A stretch of 64,000 bases of DNA from positions 496,001 through 560,000 of the forward strand of contig CAYNRY010000002.1 in assembly GCA_964399985.1 (NCBI GenBank), read 5' to 3'. The translations under genes were made by a program, and so were the position numbers. Position 1 is the first letter of the stretch. Each line of letters opens with the position of its first letter. This DNA comes from Micavibrio_B sp964399985 (GTDB lineage: Bacteria; Pseudomonadota; Alphaproteobacteria; Micavibrionales; Micavibrionaceae). This document shows, piece after piece, positions 35,771-44,660 of the stretch. The notes beneath the pieces were generated by a model. That model was not told the DNA's origin and ran no database searches. It saw only the letters and a program-made list of their open reading frames with translations.

Positions 35771-37982
35771 CTTCAGGAATTCTAGAAGTTTCTTTTTCCG
35801 ATTTGAAAATCTCTTTACGCGCATTGCCGGCGGCATTGGCCAGAATAGATCTGGTTTCTTCGTCCAGCTCGATATTTTCCAGCAGGTTTTCGGAGGCGGG
35901 CTGGGCAGGGCTTGCCGGTTTATTCGCGAAATTCGACATCGGGTTTGAAGGCGCAGCGGCTGTTTGCGGGGCTGTGGCCATGACAGGTTCCGGTGCAGCG
36001 GATATTTCTTCTACGTTGATGGAATTATTCAGGGCATGCAGGGCAACGACACCAAGTATGCCGCGCTCGAGACGAGACATATCGCCAGCCTCTTTCATAT
36101 TGAAGCCATCATTCATGGCATTAAGCTCGGCAGGCGTTTCTGGCGAGACATCGGCTCTAGCGGCGGTCCAGCCTTTTTTAACCATCAAATCGCGCAGCTT
36201 GGTGATCGATTCATTATGCTTCAGCAGCGTTTCATCAGGCGGCGGCAGCGGCATATAGCGGGTTACGCGCATCGCCTTGGCAAAGCCGGGATTGGAATAG
36301 AAAATGCGGATATCGACAACGCGGTCGCCGAAAGCAATTGTTGCTTCGCCTTCTTTTTGCGCGCGGATGGCGTCATAGTTAGCGCGTTTTCTATCCTGAA
36401 CACCTGCCTGGAAATTGTCGTGATAGGATCTTGTCATCGAACCGGCCTGTGTCTGGAAACCGGATACTTCCGTCACAAACGCCGTACCAACGGTTTTTTC
36501 GAAGAATTCTTTCGTCTGGGTCGGGTCTTCGAGCTTGCCAAAAATCTTGATGTTACAGTTCGCTGCAATGGAGCGGGCTTCTTCTTTGACGCGTTTTTCC
36601 ATGGCGGGCAAATCCTGCGCCGAGAATAAAAGCGAGAAGCCGAGCGAGCGGGCCTGCGCCGCCATAACGCCCATACCTTGGGAGGCGTAATAACCGACCT
36701 CATCAAAGATGGTCATGAAAGGCGTCGCGGAATTGGTCGGTTTGTTTTCAATGACTGTCGAGCTTTCGCCTTCGACCGTGGAACCGAGCGTCGAACCCAT
36801 CATCCCTTTGAGCGTGGCCGCAACGATTTTACCGAGGTTTGCCGTTTCATCGCCGGATTTTTCCAGCGCCGGAATAAGAACGACGAGAATGCGGCGGTTT
36901 AGAACGACGTCGAGCATATCGACGTCAGCCGCTTGTGAGTCGAAAATATAACCGTAATCATCGGCCAAGGATTGCAGCGACCTTGTAAACTGCATGGACA
37001 AATATCCGTGCTGGGTTTTGGCGGTTGTCGTGTCGATCATAGGCTGATCGGGACCCATCGGCTTGTCCTTGCCATCGTCGTCGAACGCGGCATCGACATA
37101 GCCCGGCAGCGTTTCAAGGTAACCTTTCAAACCGCGGCGGATCATTTCCGGCAGAGATTCATCACGGGATAATTTAACACAAGCTTGGAGTGTAAGCGCG
37201 GTACGAATCGTACCGACCGACATGCCTATATCCTGATTGTCACGTTTCCATGTCAGCGCCGGCATCAAAGCACCGAGCAAAGATACCGCACGCTCTTTCC
37301 ACATGGCGTTATCGCCTTCTGCTTCAGGCATGAGCGAGACGAGCATTTGCGTCAGGTAAGAGGCGGAGCCGGTCGAGAACGGGTTCATGGAATTCGACGG
37401 TGCTTTACGGTTCGAGTTTCCGGTCATGTAGTTCAAGACCAGCAAATCATCATCGCGCCCGAAGCGGCGGACCAGCGACGAAAGCGAAGACCATAAATCC
37501 GTATCGGCTTTACCATCGATATAGACAAAACCGGATGCCCAGCACATGGCGTTGGTCGCCATGGATTTTAGTCCTTCGGTTTTACCCGAACCAGTGGTGC
37601 CGAGATACAGCATGTGAGTCCGCGCATCGGAATCGTCGAACCAGACTTCCTCGCGGCTCGGGTGCATATTACCGAGATAAAGAATGCCTTTTGCCTTGCC
37701 GCTTTTACTGTTCGTATCTTTATGTTTTGCGCCGAGCGGCATTTTGAACGCCAGCGAGCGATTGCGCGTTTGCAGCCACCAGAAATAGACAAGGCCGCCG
37801 ATAAAAATAAAATCCGCATAGGCGGTAAAAGGCGGATAGAAATGAAAGCTGAACGCTGTCAGCATAAAGAGTGCCAGAGAATGATCCGGCTGCATCATCC
37901 AATCGCCCATGCGAACATAGAGCGGTCGGCCATCGCGAAGGATGGAAGTATGCGCGTATTGATATTTTAGGTCTAATGCCAT
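35757..37982 (-). CDS. DotL/IcmO-like type IV coupling ATPase
   Basis: 741 residues. It delivers substrates to a type IVB secretion or IncI-type conjugation channel. There are two membrane helices in the first 75 residues, then an ATPase domain with Walker A GTTGSGKT (residues 128-135) and Walker B near TIFDEVGYYASQG. The segment RSLGFSLLFSAQDLPAMEK and the sequence around it are those of the DotL/IcmO and R64 TrbC group, as against VirD4/TraG. The C-terminal ~120 residues are Pro/Ala-rich and acidic, as in DotL tails that bind adaptor proteins. DotM-like gene lies two genes upstream. Confidence 0.85.
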   Translation of the reverse strand: MALDLKYQYAHTSILRDGRPLYVRMGDWMMQPDHSLALFMLTAFSFHFYPPFTAYADFIFIGGLVYFWWLQTRNRSLAFKMPLGAKHKDTNSKSGKAKGILYLGNMHPSREEVWFDDSDARTHMLYLGTTGSGKTEGLKSMATNAMCWASGFVYIDGKADTDLWSSLSSLVRRFGRDDDLLVLNYMTGNSNRKAPSNSMNPFSTGSASYLTQMLVSLMPEAEGDNAMWKERAVSLLGALMPALTWKRDNQDIGMSVGTIRTALTLQACVKLSRDESLPEMIRRGLKGYLETLPGYVDAAFDDDGKDKPMGPDQPMIDTTTAKTQHGYLSMQFTRSLQSLADDYGYIFDSQAADVDMLDVVLNRRILVVLIPALEKSGDETANLGKIVAATLKGMMGSTLGSTVEGESSTVIENKPTNSATPFMTIFDEVGYYASQGMGVMAAQARSLGFSLLFSAQDLPAMEKRVKEEARSIAANCNIKIFGKLEDPTQTKEFFEKTVGTAFVTEVSGFQTQAGSMTRSYHDNFQAGVQDRKRANYDAIRAQKEGEATIAFGDRVVDIRIFYSNPGFAKAMRVTRYMPLPPPDETLLKHNESITKLRDLMVKKGWTAARADVSPETPAELNAMNDGFNMKEAGDMSRLERGILGVVALHALNNSINVEEISAAPEPVMATAPQTAAAPSNPMSNFANKPASPAQPASENLLENIELDEETRSILANAAGNARKEIFKSEKETSRIPEDAAE

Positions 37983-38052
37983 GGTCTATCTTAAGTTTGT
38001 AAAGCCGTTCAATTATTGCATATTTGGCCTTAACTACCCATTAATTAATCGA

Positions 38053-38601
38053 TTACTGGCCGTTTAGGAAATCATCCGCCGAAACCGGTTTACCAATGGT
38101 CTGGTCTGGTGCCGGAGCAGGTGGGGCTTCCATGGTTTCGCTGATCTGGTCGGTCATGGCTTCTTGTGACGGGGCCATCAGCCAAAGCGCGCCGATTCCG
38201 AGTAAAAGTAGCAATATAATAGCCAGAAGAACGGTTAGAACGCCTTTTAACAAGCGACCCAGCCAGCCGAAACGGCTGCAGGCGATGACTGCCGGAACCG
38301 GGTAAGCGGGATTGCCATTGTAAGAACTCATCTGGCCTTGGGCTTTTTCCAGAGCGCGGCTGACCGCCATCAGGGCTTTGATGGCTTTTTCCTTACTTGG
38401 AAACGGAGCGATTTCCATGACATCGGCGCGCGGAGTTTTGAGCATGAGCATAAAATTACCATCGGCCTCTTCGCGGACTTCCAAAGCCGAAGATTTCGTT
38501 TGGCCGAGCTGCATTTGCCACACCACGGGGCGAACGGCATCGGGTAAAGTTAAAATCAGCGTGCCATCGATGACTTTTGCGGTGGAAGCGAATTTTTCCA
38601 T
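38053..38601 (-). CDS. Membrane protein between DotM- and DotL-like genes
   Basis: 182 residues. A soluble N-terminal half (about 1-110, beta/alpha) is followed by one strong membrane helix (LTVLLAIILLLLLGIGALWL) and a Pro/Glu-rich C-terminal tail of about 45 residues. It has no recognised family. It lies between the coupling-complex genes and is expected to belong to them (inference from context only). Confidence 0.65.
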   Translation of the reverse strand: MEKFASTAKVIDGTLILTLPDAVRPVVWQMQLGQTKSSALEVREEADGNFMLMLKTPRADVMEIAPFPSKEKAIKALMAVSRALEKAQGQMSSYNGNPAYPVPAVIACSRFGWLGRLLKGVLTVLLAIILLLLLGIGALWLMAPSQEAMTDQISETMEAPPAPAPDQTIGKPVSADDFLNGQ

Positions 38602-38629
38602 TTGTAGTTTCCTTTAGGCGCTATGGTTA

Positions 38630-39853
38630 TTAAGCGCTTCCTTTGACTTTTTTAATCGCGCGCTTTTTTGACATTGAATAATCGAGAGTCGGAATAGGGC
38701 GCGCATTGGTGCTGGCCAGATATTCACTGAGCGTTTTAACGGCATCTTCCATTTTCGGGCGGGGTATTGGACGCTGGATTAGTTTTTCTGCCTTGTAATG
38801 GCACATGGTCCCGAGCGCTTCGGTATGAAACGCCTGACGGCCCAGATTGTTCAGCGGATACCAAAGATTGCGATCAAAACCGCGCAGCCAGACAAATTGC
38901 GCCGGAGCCAAAACGCCGCCTTCTTCGCGCGCGATCAAAAGAGCGCGGATCATCGCCGTATTCTCATAGGCGTGCTGGTTACATTTGGAAATGATCTTGC
39001 CGACTTTATCGCGGTTTTTTAGAATAGACCGCGCCTGACGCAATAGTTTTGAATTGATTTTAAGGCCACCTTCCGGCGTCCAGCATTTGGAAATTTCGCC
39101 TAGCATGAGGTCGCTCTCGGCGCGTTTACGCTGGGCTTTCAGGCAAAATGCCGCGAACAAAACCTGTTTATAGGGCGGCAAATGCATCGGACCGCGCCAT
39201 GGTCTACCGAGGGCTTTTGCAAATATGCGCGCTGCGGCGTCTTCATCGAGCTTGCCATCCGGTACAGGGACGTCGTTGTATGCGACCCATTCTTCAGGGC
39301 CGAGAGCCTCTGCAAAAAGCGGCAATTCGGCAGGAACAGGCGAGCCCGGCGCGCGCGGCGGCTGGTTCGAAGGATTGAATTTAATAAAAGGCTGGATATA
39401 CGGAAAATTGGTCGATTGCCTTTTTAACAGGCTGTTGATGTCATAGCGTTTACGGTACTGGCTTTTCGGGCCGTTAAACAGAATCCAAAGCCCCAGAAGA
39501 ACCAGAATACCCGTAAAAAAGTAATTAAACGGCATCAGGGCGGCTTGCGACAATATATCCATGAATGTGCCGTTCAGTCGCTCTTTCGGCGTGATTTTTG
39601 CCAGTTCATAAACCTGGGTAAATGTCAGGCCTTCCGGCGGCTGGTTGCCCTTGGCGGGGAGCATATAAACGACTTCATCCGTATCCACGAAATGTGACGC
39701 GACCCACATCTCCCCGATGCGCAAATAACGGACCATATTGCGGATGTTCTGACTCTGGAAATACCAGAGGAGGACCATAAGCAACGCAAACACGACCAGC
39801 AGCATGACCCAGCCGATAGCATTATCATGGGATGAATTTTTTTCTTGTGACAA
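38630..39853 (-). CDS. DotM/IcmP-like coupling complex protein
   Basis: 407 residues. An N-terminal helix (WVMLLVVFALLMVLLWYF) and a second (FFTGILVLLGLWILF) are followed by a long cytosolic domain with YDINSLLKRQST, the FVWLRGFDRNLWYPLNN block and GRQAFHTEALG. These are the conserved parts of DotM/IcmP and TrbA of R64. In Legionella DotM binds acidic motifs of effectors and forms a coupling complex with DotL. Tentative orientation: the gene starts the cluster and is upstream of the DotL-like gene. Confidence 0.82.
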   Translation of the reverse strand: MSQEKNSSHDNAIGWVMLLVVFALLMVLLWYFQSQNIRNMVRYLRIGEMWVASHFVDTDEVVYMLPAKGNQPPEGLTFTQVYELAKITPKERLNGTFMDILSQAALMPFNYFFTGILVLLGLWILFNGPKSQYRKRYDINSLLKRQSTNFPYIQPFIKFNPSNQPPRAPGSPVPAELPLFAEALGPEEWVAYNDVPVPDGKLDEDAAARIFAKALGRPWRGPMHLPPYKQVLFAAFCLKAQRKRAESDLMLGEISKCWTPEGGLKINSKLLRQARSILKNRDKVGKIISKCNQHAYENTAMIRALLIAREEGGVLAPAQFVWLRGFDRNLWYPLNNLGRQAFHTEALGTMCHYKAEKLIQRPIPRPKMEDAVKTLSEYLASTNARPIPTLDYSMSKKRAIKKVKGSA

Positions 39854-39969
39854 AGAAGTCCGCCGAAGGATTTTTTTAAGTTAACTCTATGAGAAATATA
39901 GCGAAAACCGGAATAAAATACCAGTCCGACGATTGAGACATGGAAGCCAAAAAACTTCTCACGAATATG

Positions 39970-39997
39970 TTGCTTTTATGAAGTAAATCAGTATTAT
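39970..39997 (+). promoter_or_regulatory. Possible tRNA-Thr promoter
   Basis: TTGCTT, 16 bases, TATTAT, ending about 33 bases before the tRNA. Visual assignment only. Confidence 0.4.
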
Positions 39998-40029
39998 GCC
40001 CCTCGCTTTGACAAAAAGCGCCATGGTTC

Positions 40030-40104
40030 GCCGGCTTAGCACAGCGGTAGTGCAGTCGATTTGTAATCGAAAGGTCGGGAGTTCAATCCTCTCAGCCGGC
40101 ACCA
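40030..40104 (+). tRNA. tRNA-Thr (anticodon TGT)
   Basis: Acceptor arms GCCGGCT and AGCCGGC pair over 7 bases, and the CCA end is encoded (40102-40104). The anticodon loop TTTGTAA places TGT at 40062-40064, reading ACA codons for Thr. The T-loop sequence GTTCAATC is present. It stands alone between the divergent dotM-like gene and ccsA, both of which read on the other strand. Confidence 0.95.
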
Positions 40105-40118
40105 TTTAACTTCCAACT

Positions 40119-41948
40119 TTAACAATCAGCCTTCTTTCCTCGCCATAAATACCCGATCAGGGCTATTTCAAATGCTGTAAATCCGGCAAGGCCGTAGAAA
40201 TAGCCGTCGGCAAAGCCGTAAGAGTGCAAACCGACGCCGAGCAGATTAACGCCGACCCACGAAATAGCGACGATCACGCTGAGGAAAGAAAGTCCGGCAA
40301 GATATTGAACACGGGAGAGCTGGAAGCCGAGCTTGCCATGTATTAGCCAGATGAGCCAAAGCACGATCAACAAAGCGCCGTTTTCTTTCGGGTCCCATCC
40401 CCAAAACCGTCCCCATGACTGGTCGGCCCAGATGCCGCCAAGAATGGTGCCAATAGCCGTGAAGAGGAGTGAGAAAATCGCAAGTAATGACAATGTCGTG
40501 TCGATCTGTATCATGCGCAGGCGTGCGGCGATAGATTTGGGCAGCAGCGCCAGATGCGCGAAAACCGATGTCAGCAAGCACCAGCCATAGCCCATAGTGA
40601 TGCAGAGCACATGTGTTGCCAGCCAGAAATTTGTATTGAGCACAGCGCCAAGCATCGTCATCGTATCGCCTTCACCGGAAAAGCCGAACGACAGCAGTCC
40701 GATCAAAAGCCCGCTAAAGGAGCCGACCAAAAGACCGATATTATTCTTCAAGATTTTCTCAACGAGCAGGGCGATTAGAACCGTGATCATGGAAACGAAG
40801 ATCATCGATTCATATAGAGTCCCGACGGGTGGGCGCTCGAGCAGCCAGACGCGCAGGCCTATACCTGCGGTATGGATAAGTAATCCCAATGTAAGGCAGG
40901 CAATGGTCGCTATATAGATAAATCTTCTGCTCAAAGCGATAAAGCAAAGGCTGGTAATAAATCCTAAGACATACAGCGCGGTGCTGATTTTAAAGGGCGG
41001 GAAAGAATTTTGAATAAGTTCGGCGTTTATTTTTGCGCCTGAGATATGCGTTGTCACTTCTGCATAGGCTTTGGCAGTTTCATCTACCCATCTCTGATGG
41101 TTTCCTTCTAGATAGGCATCGCCCATATTGCGCCAGATGGATAAAAGCTTGGCGCTCTCCGGCGAGCCTTCGCCTTTTTGCAAGACTTCCCATGGCGCAT
41201 GCCAGTTCCCATTATCATCCTGCCATTGCGGTGGAATAATCTTAAAAACAGCATTGCCTTGTGCTCCTTGTGAAATCACATCAAGCTGAAAAGACAATAA
41301 AGCGGTTTTTCTTTCGTCTTCGCTATAATCTGAAAGATCTTCGCCTTTTTCGGCAGTGATGGTTTTGACATCTGCGGACAAGTCCTGCTGCAGCCTTGCC
41401 AAATCGATATAGGATAATTCCTTCTTTTGCAGGGCGCTGTATTTTTCCGGCAGGGAAATATCGAGCGGTAAAATAAGGGAGAAGCTGCGTAGAACAGATG
41501 TATAAAAAGCGGCTTTGTCATGGATGTCGAGCAGAGCTTTCTCATCTTTGTTCAAGTCATTCCGCTGTTTTTGCATGAGCGCGAGAACGGAAGAATTCGT
41601 ATTTTTCAGTCCGGGTACAAGCTCGGTAAAACTATAGAGCGGCTTTTTTCGCTCTTCGAGTTTCAGGCGGTGGCGCAGATTTCCGTCCTCTATTTTAAAG
41701 ACCGGATTAGAAATTGCATTCGCGGGGTCGAACAAGGCTTGTGCCAGAAATACATCCGCGCCTTGAGTTTCAGTCTTTTCGTTCCCGCTTAAGAATTTCA
41801 GCGAAAGCCGTGCAAAGCTATCGACCGGCTTGACGCGGCCTTCATGTAAAATAGGCAATTTCCGAAAATTCTGCATATCGAGCGCAGTGGCATTTGCGGG
41901 GGTCGTAAAGACAAATAATAAAAAAACGAGAAATACTTTAAACATCAT
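40119..41948 (-). CDS. ccsA: CcsA-type cytochrome c biogenesis protein (System II)
   Basis: 609 residues. It helps attach heme to apocytochrome c. After a signal-like helix a large soluble domain (about 25-310) precedes at least seven membrane helices. The WWD-type heme-handling segment is WGRFWGWDPKENGALLIVLW, followed by WLIHGKLG, and His residues in the adjoining helices match the CcsA/CcmF/CcmC superfamily. The long extra N-terminal part fits fused CcsA forms. Its start overlaps the ResB-like stop by 4 bases, so the two are a coupled pair. Confidence 0.88.
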   Translation of the reverse strand: MMFKVFLVFLLFVFTTPANATALDMQNFRKLPILHEGRVKPVDSFARLSLKFLSGNEKTETQGADVFLAQALFDPANAISNPVFKIEDGNLRHRLKLEERKKPLYSFTELVPGLKNTNSSVLALMQKQRNDLNKDEKALLDIHDKAAFYTSVLRSFSLILPLDISLPEKYSALQKKELSYIDLARLQQDLSADVKTITAEKGEDLSDYSEDERKTALLSFQLDVISQGAQGNAVFKIIPPQWQDDNGNWHAPWEVLQKGEGSPESAKLLSIWRNMGDAYLEGNHQRWVDETAKAYAEVTTHISGAKINAELIQNSFPPFKISTALYVLGFITSLCFIALSRRFIYIATIACLTLGLLIHTAGIGLRVWLLERPPVGTLYESMIFVSMITVLIALLVEKILKNNIGLLVGSFSGLLIGLLSFGFSGEGDTMTMLGAVLNTNFWLATHVLCITMGYGWCLLTSVFAHLALLPKSIAARLRMIQIDTTLSLLAIFSLLFTAIGTILGGIWADQSWGRFWGWDPKENGALLIVLWLIWLIHGKLGFQLSRVQYLAGLSFLSVIVAISWVGVNLLGVGLHSYGFADGYFYGLAGFTAFEIALIGYLWRGKKADC

Positions 41949-43039
41949 GAGGCGCTCCGTTTATGAAACGCGGTGATCAATAGATGAAGAATCAGGCCGG
42001 CAGTCATAATAAGGCTGGCGATGTAGGGAAAAAGGCGGCCAGAATTTTCAACTACGTTTAAAACGGTAAAAGCCTTGCCGCCGGATAGGTCGAAGGACGA
42101 TTGATAAATCGTATATCCTTTATGACGAAGCGGCTCGTTCATTTGGATGGCGTATTTCCAGCTATTTGATCCGTCCATGATTTCGACATCCGAGCGATAG
42201 GCTTTGGCAGTATCGCTTCCTGGATGGTTTAGCAGCGAAAATTTTTCAAGCTTGAGCGAGAAAGGAAGCTCGCGAGGCTCCCGTGTAATCTCAATCTTAT
42301 AATTATGGCCGTTAATATCGAAAACTGGCGGCTTGGGGAATTTATCGAACGTGACATAGCGACCATCTTCGGCAGTACCGGAAAGCGTAAAAGCGATGCC
42401 GGTCAGGTTTTCTTCGTTCTTGGGCAAGTTGCGGGCGGGGACAAGCTGCATAAATTGTCCTGCGTTTTTCCAGCCGTCGGTATCGTTTGTTCTGCGCTCG
42501 ATGGCGCAATGAAAGCAATAGGTATCAATGGTAATTTCAAAAGGAAGATTTGTATTTTCGATTTTCAAACCCTCCTTCAGTTCCTGATGGGGAAGGGTCA
42601 GGATGGGTTTTCCGTCTTTGGTGATCTGCAAAACCCGCTGGTAATAATCTTCGATGCGGTTTGTGGTCTGGCCTTCTTCGATGACCATATAGGCTTCGCG
42701 CGTGGTCAAGGCTGTCGTAAAACCGCCAGCTAATAATACCAGTACGCCGAAATGGGTGAGAATCGTTCCTGCCTTGTTTATTTTCCATTCGCTAAACAAA
42801 ATGAATTTCATCAACATATTGATAAAGAGAATGATTAAAAGCGTCGCCGCGCCGGGAAAAGGGATAGGGCCGATAAAGGTCATAAATGAGTTAAAATAAG
42901 CCTTTTGCGCGGCGTAAATGCCAAGGTCTTTTTGGGCGATAGTGCCGATTACCAGCAAAATCATCAATGGCGGCAGGGTCCAGAAGAGAATATCCGAACG
43001 GGACAGGCGAAAGGCGATCTGGCGAAGTTTTACTAACAC
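41945..43039 (-). CDS. ccsB: ResB/CcsB-like cytochrome c biogenesis protein
   Basis: 364 residues. Partner of CcsA in System II; it presents apocytochrome and heme. Seen are four membrane helices (three in the first 115 residues and one near the C-terminus) and a periplasmic domain containing CxxC as YCFHC (about residue 172). The C-terminal motif GYTIYQSSFDLSGG is the ResB signature. It is first in the operon with ccsA. Most alphaproteobacteria use the Ccm System I instead. Confidence 0.87.
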   Translation of the reverse strand: MLVKLRQIAFRLSRSDILFWTLPPLMILLVIGTIAQKDLGIYAAQKAYFNSFMTFIGPIPFPGAATLLIILFINMLMKFILFSEWKINKAGTILTHFGVLVLLAGGFTTALTTREAYMVIEEGQTTNRIEDYYQRVLQITKDGKPILTLPHQELKEGLKIENTNLPFEITIDTYCFHCAIERRTNDTDGWKNAGQFMQLVPARNLPKNEENLTGIAFTLSGTAEDGRYVTFDKFPKPPVFDINGHNYKIEITREPRELPFSLKLEKFSLLNHPGSDTAKAYRSDVEIMDGSNSWKYAIQMNEPLRHKGYTIYQSSFDLSGGKAFTVLNVVENSGRLFPYIASLIMTAGLILHLLITAFHKRSAS

Positions 43040-43155
43040 GAAGATGTTTTAATGAAGTCTGGCTTTCTGTGCAATCATCAGCTTTTCATAGTCATTGGAA
43101 CGTTAATAAGCTTTTCAGGTTAATGGATATATTACTTTAATAAGGAAGTTATTCC

Positions 43156-43242
43156 ATGGATCTAGCTATTTGCCCTGTTTGCGGCGCCCAAATGCAAAAA
43201 GGCGCACTTACCTGCCCGAAATGCGCAACCCCTTCCAAATAG
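43156..43242 (+). CDS. 28-residue zinc-ribbon mini-protein
   Basis: A 29-codon frame starting MDLAICPVCGAQMQKGAL and ending with TCPKCATPSK. Two CPxC pairs make a minimal zinc ribbon. AAGGA lies 9 bases before the ATG, and the next gene starts 6 bases after its stop, so it is probably translated with it. It could be the remnant of a larger zinc protein, but the ribosome site argues against that. Confidence 0.6.
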   Translation: MDLAICPVCGAQMQKGALTCPKCATPSK

Positions 43243-43248
43243 GGCGTC

Positions 43249-43809
43249 ATGGTGACCCATTATAAGAAACGGGATTTTCCGGTCGAAAAAGTGCGCCATT
43301 TTCTGGAGCCAGGGCCGGTCGTACTGGTCAGTTCGGCATATAAAGGCGAAACTGATATCATGGCGATGGGATGGCATACAGTGCTGGAATTTTCTCCATC
43401 CCTCATCGGTTGCATGATTACGAGCGCCAATTACAGTTATGATATGATCCGCAAAAGCGGAGAATGCGTCATCAATATTCCGACATCCGATATGATCGAT
43501 GAAATCGTTGGCATCGGCAATTGTTCGGGCATTGACACTGATAAATTCGATAAATTCAACTTGACACGAAGCAAGGCATCAAAGGTAAAAGTACCGCTCA
43601 TTAAGGAATGTTATGCCAATTTTGAATGCCGCATCTATGACCGAAAAATGCTGAATTCATATAATTTCTTTGTGCTGGAAGTGGTCAAGGCGCATGTCGC
43701 TACATCGCCGAAATATCCGGAAACGGTTCATTACCGTGGGGACGGAATTTTTATGATTTCAGGTAAAAATATCAGTCATAAGCGCGGCTTTTTGCCCGAT
43801 CGTCTGTAG
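43249..43809 (+). CDS. Flavin reductase-like FMN-binding protein
   Basis: 186 residues. The split-barrel flavin reductase (DIM6/NTAB-like, flavoredoxin) fold is shown by GPVVLVSSAYKGETDIMAMGW near the N-terminus, the MITSANYSYDMIRKSGECVI stretch and the C-terminal GDGIFMISGKNISHKRG. Members bind FMN and reduce flavins or other small substrates. It follows the zinc-ribbon mini-gene by 6 bases. Confidence 0.85.
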   Translation: MVTHYKKRDFPVEKVRHFLEPGPVVLVSSAYKGETDIMAMGWHTVLEFSPSLIGCMITSANYSYDMIRKSGECVINIPTSDMIDEIVGIGNCSGIDTDKFDKFNLTRSKASKVKVPLIKECYANFECRIYDRKMLNSYNFFVLEVVKAHVATSPKYPETVHYRGDGIFMISGKNISHKRGFLPDRL

Positions 43810-43898
43810 CGCAGGGGCTTTAGGGAACTTTCATCCTCCCCGTTTGTTTATTCTCCACAGTCTATTAAACCAAAAGTTATTAAATCAGGAGAAATAAC

Positions 43899-43973
43899 AT
43901 GAATTCTATTATCTATCTCGTCGGTCTCGTCGTCGTTGTTCTGGCGATTCTTTCTTTTCTCGGCATTCATTAA
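43899..43973 (+). CDS. 24-residue membrane mini-protein
   Basis: A short frame (starts MNSIIYLVGLVVVVLAILSF and ends LGIH) that is a single hydrophobic helix. The ribosome site CAGGAG is 7 bases upstream of the ATG, and another membrane-protein gene follows 15 bases later. From memory, similar mini-proteins with this sequence pattern occur in alphaproteobacteria. Confidence 0.62.
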   Translation: MNSIIYLVGLVVVVLAILSFLGIH

Positions 43974-43988
43974 TTTAAGGGGTTTATC

Positions 43989-44579
43989 ATGGAAAATGGA
44001 TTTAACCGCGTAAGTTCCTATGTGGAATGGAGCGCAATTCTAGCAGGAGCGGTCCTTGCGTCTGCCCTGTCTCTGGTCATGCTTCAATTTGGCGCAGTGG
44101 TCGGTGTTGCCGATATGAACGCCTTTACGGATTCTGTCAGCAATATCGAGATTACACCTGCCCGTCTTATAATGGCCGGCCTCTATATTCTAATCATTCA
44201 GGTATTGGCGTCGATGCTGGGTGGTTATATAGCCGGACGTATGCGCGCGCCGATTTCCGCTGCAACCGAACACGAAAAAGAAGTCCGTGATGGTGTTCAT
44301 GGCGTTCTTGTTTGGGCGACAGCTACCTTGGCCGTTGCCGTATCCGTTGCGCTTATGGGTGCATTTGCCCAGATCGCCATCGATCAGCCGGCTGAAATTA
44401 ATACAGCACAGGAAGTGCTGGACCAAGAACGCCGCACGGCTATCTTGTTGGCTTTTGCCGCAGCTTCGACATCTCTTGTTTCAGGTGTTGCCGCTTGGGT
44501 TGCCGGTGTCAAAGGTGGTGATCACCGTGATCTCGGTATCGATTTCGGACGACATATTACATTTCTTGTCCGCCGTTAA
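43989..44579 (+). CDS. Four-helix membrane protein
   Basis: 196 residues. About four membrane helices (near 15-40, 60-85, 105-130 and 150-170) carry small residues, and no transport motif is recognised. A polar loop rich in Asp, Glu and Gln lies between helices 3 and 4. It is preceded by the 24-residue membrane mini-protein and followed by a terminator and dps, a context that suggests a stress role. Function unknown. Confidence 0.68.
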   Translation: MENGFNRVSSYVEWSAILAGAVLASALSLVMLQFGAVVGVADMNAFTDSVSNIEITPARLIMAGLYILIIQVLASMLGGYIAGRMRAPISAATEHEKEVRDGVHGVLVWATATLAVAVSVALMGAFAQIAIDQPAEINTAQEVLDQERRTAILLAFAAASTSLVSGVAAWVAGVKGGDHRDLGIDFGRHITFLVRR

Positions 44580-44597
44580 TAACTAAAAATAAAACAG

Positions 44598-44627
44598 AAG
44601 AGGCGGGGAGCGATCCTCGCTTCTTTT
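44598..44627 (+). terminator. Terminator after the membrane protein gene
   Basis: 12-bp stem AAGAGGCGGGGA / TCCTCGCTTCTT (two G-T pairs) with a GCGA tetraloop and short T-run. Confidence 0.8.
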
Positions 44628-44660
44628 GCGTTTGTATAAATATAAAACAAGGAATTTTAC

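Noticed and set aside
36473..37970. Several plus-strand open frames opposite dotL
   Set aside because: Low-complexity and basic translations typical of antisense shadows.
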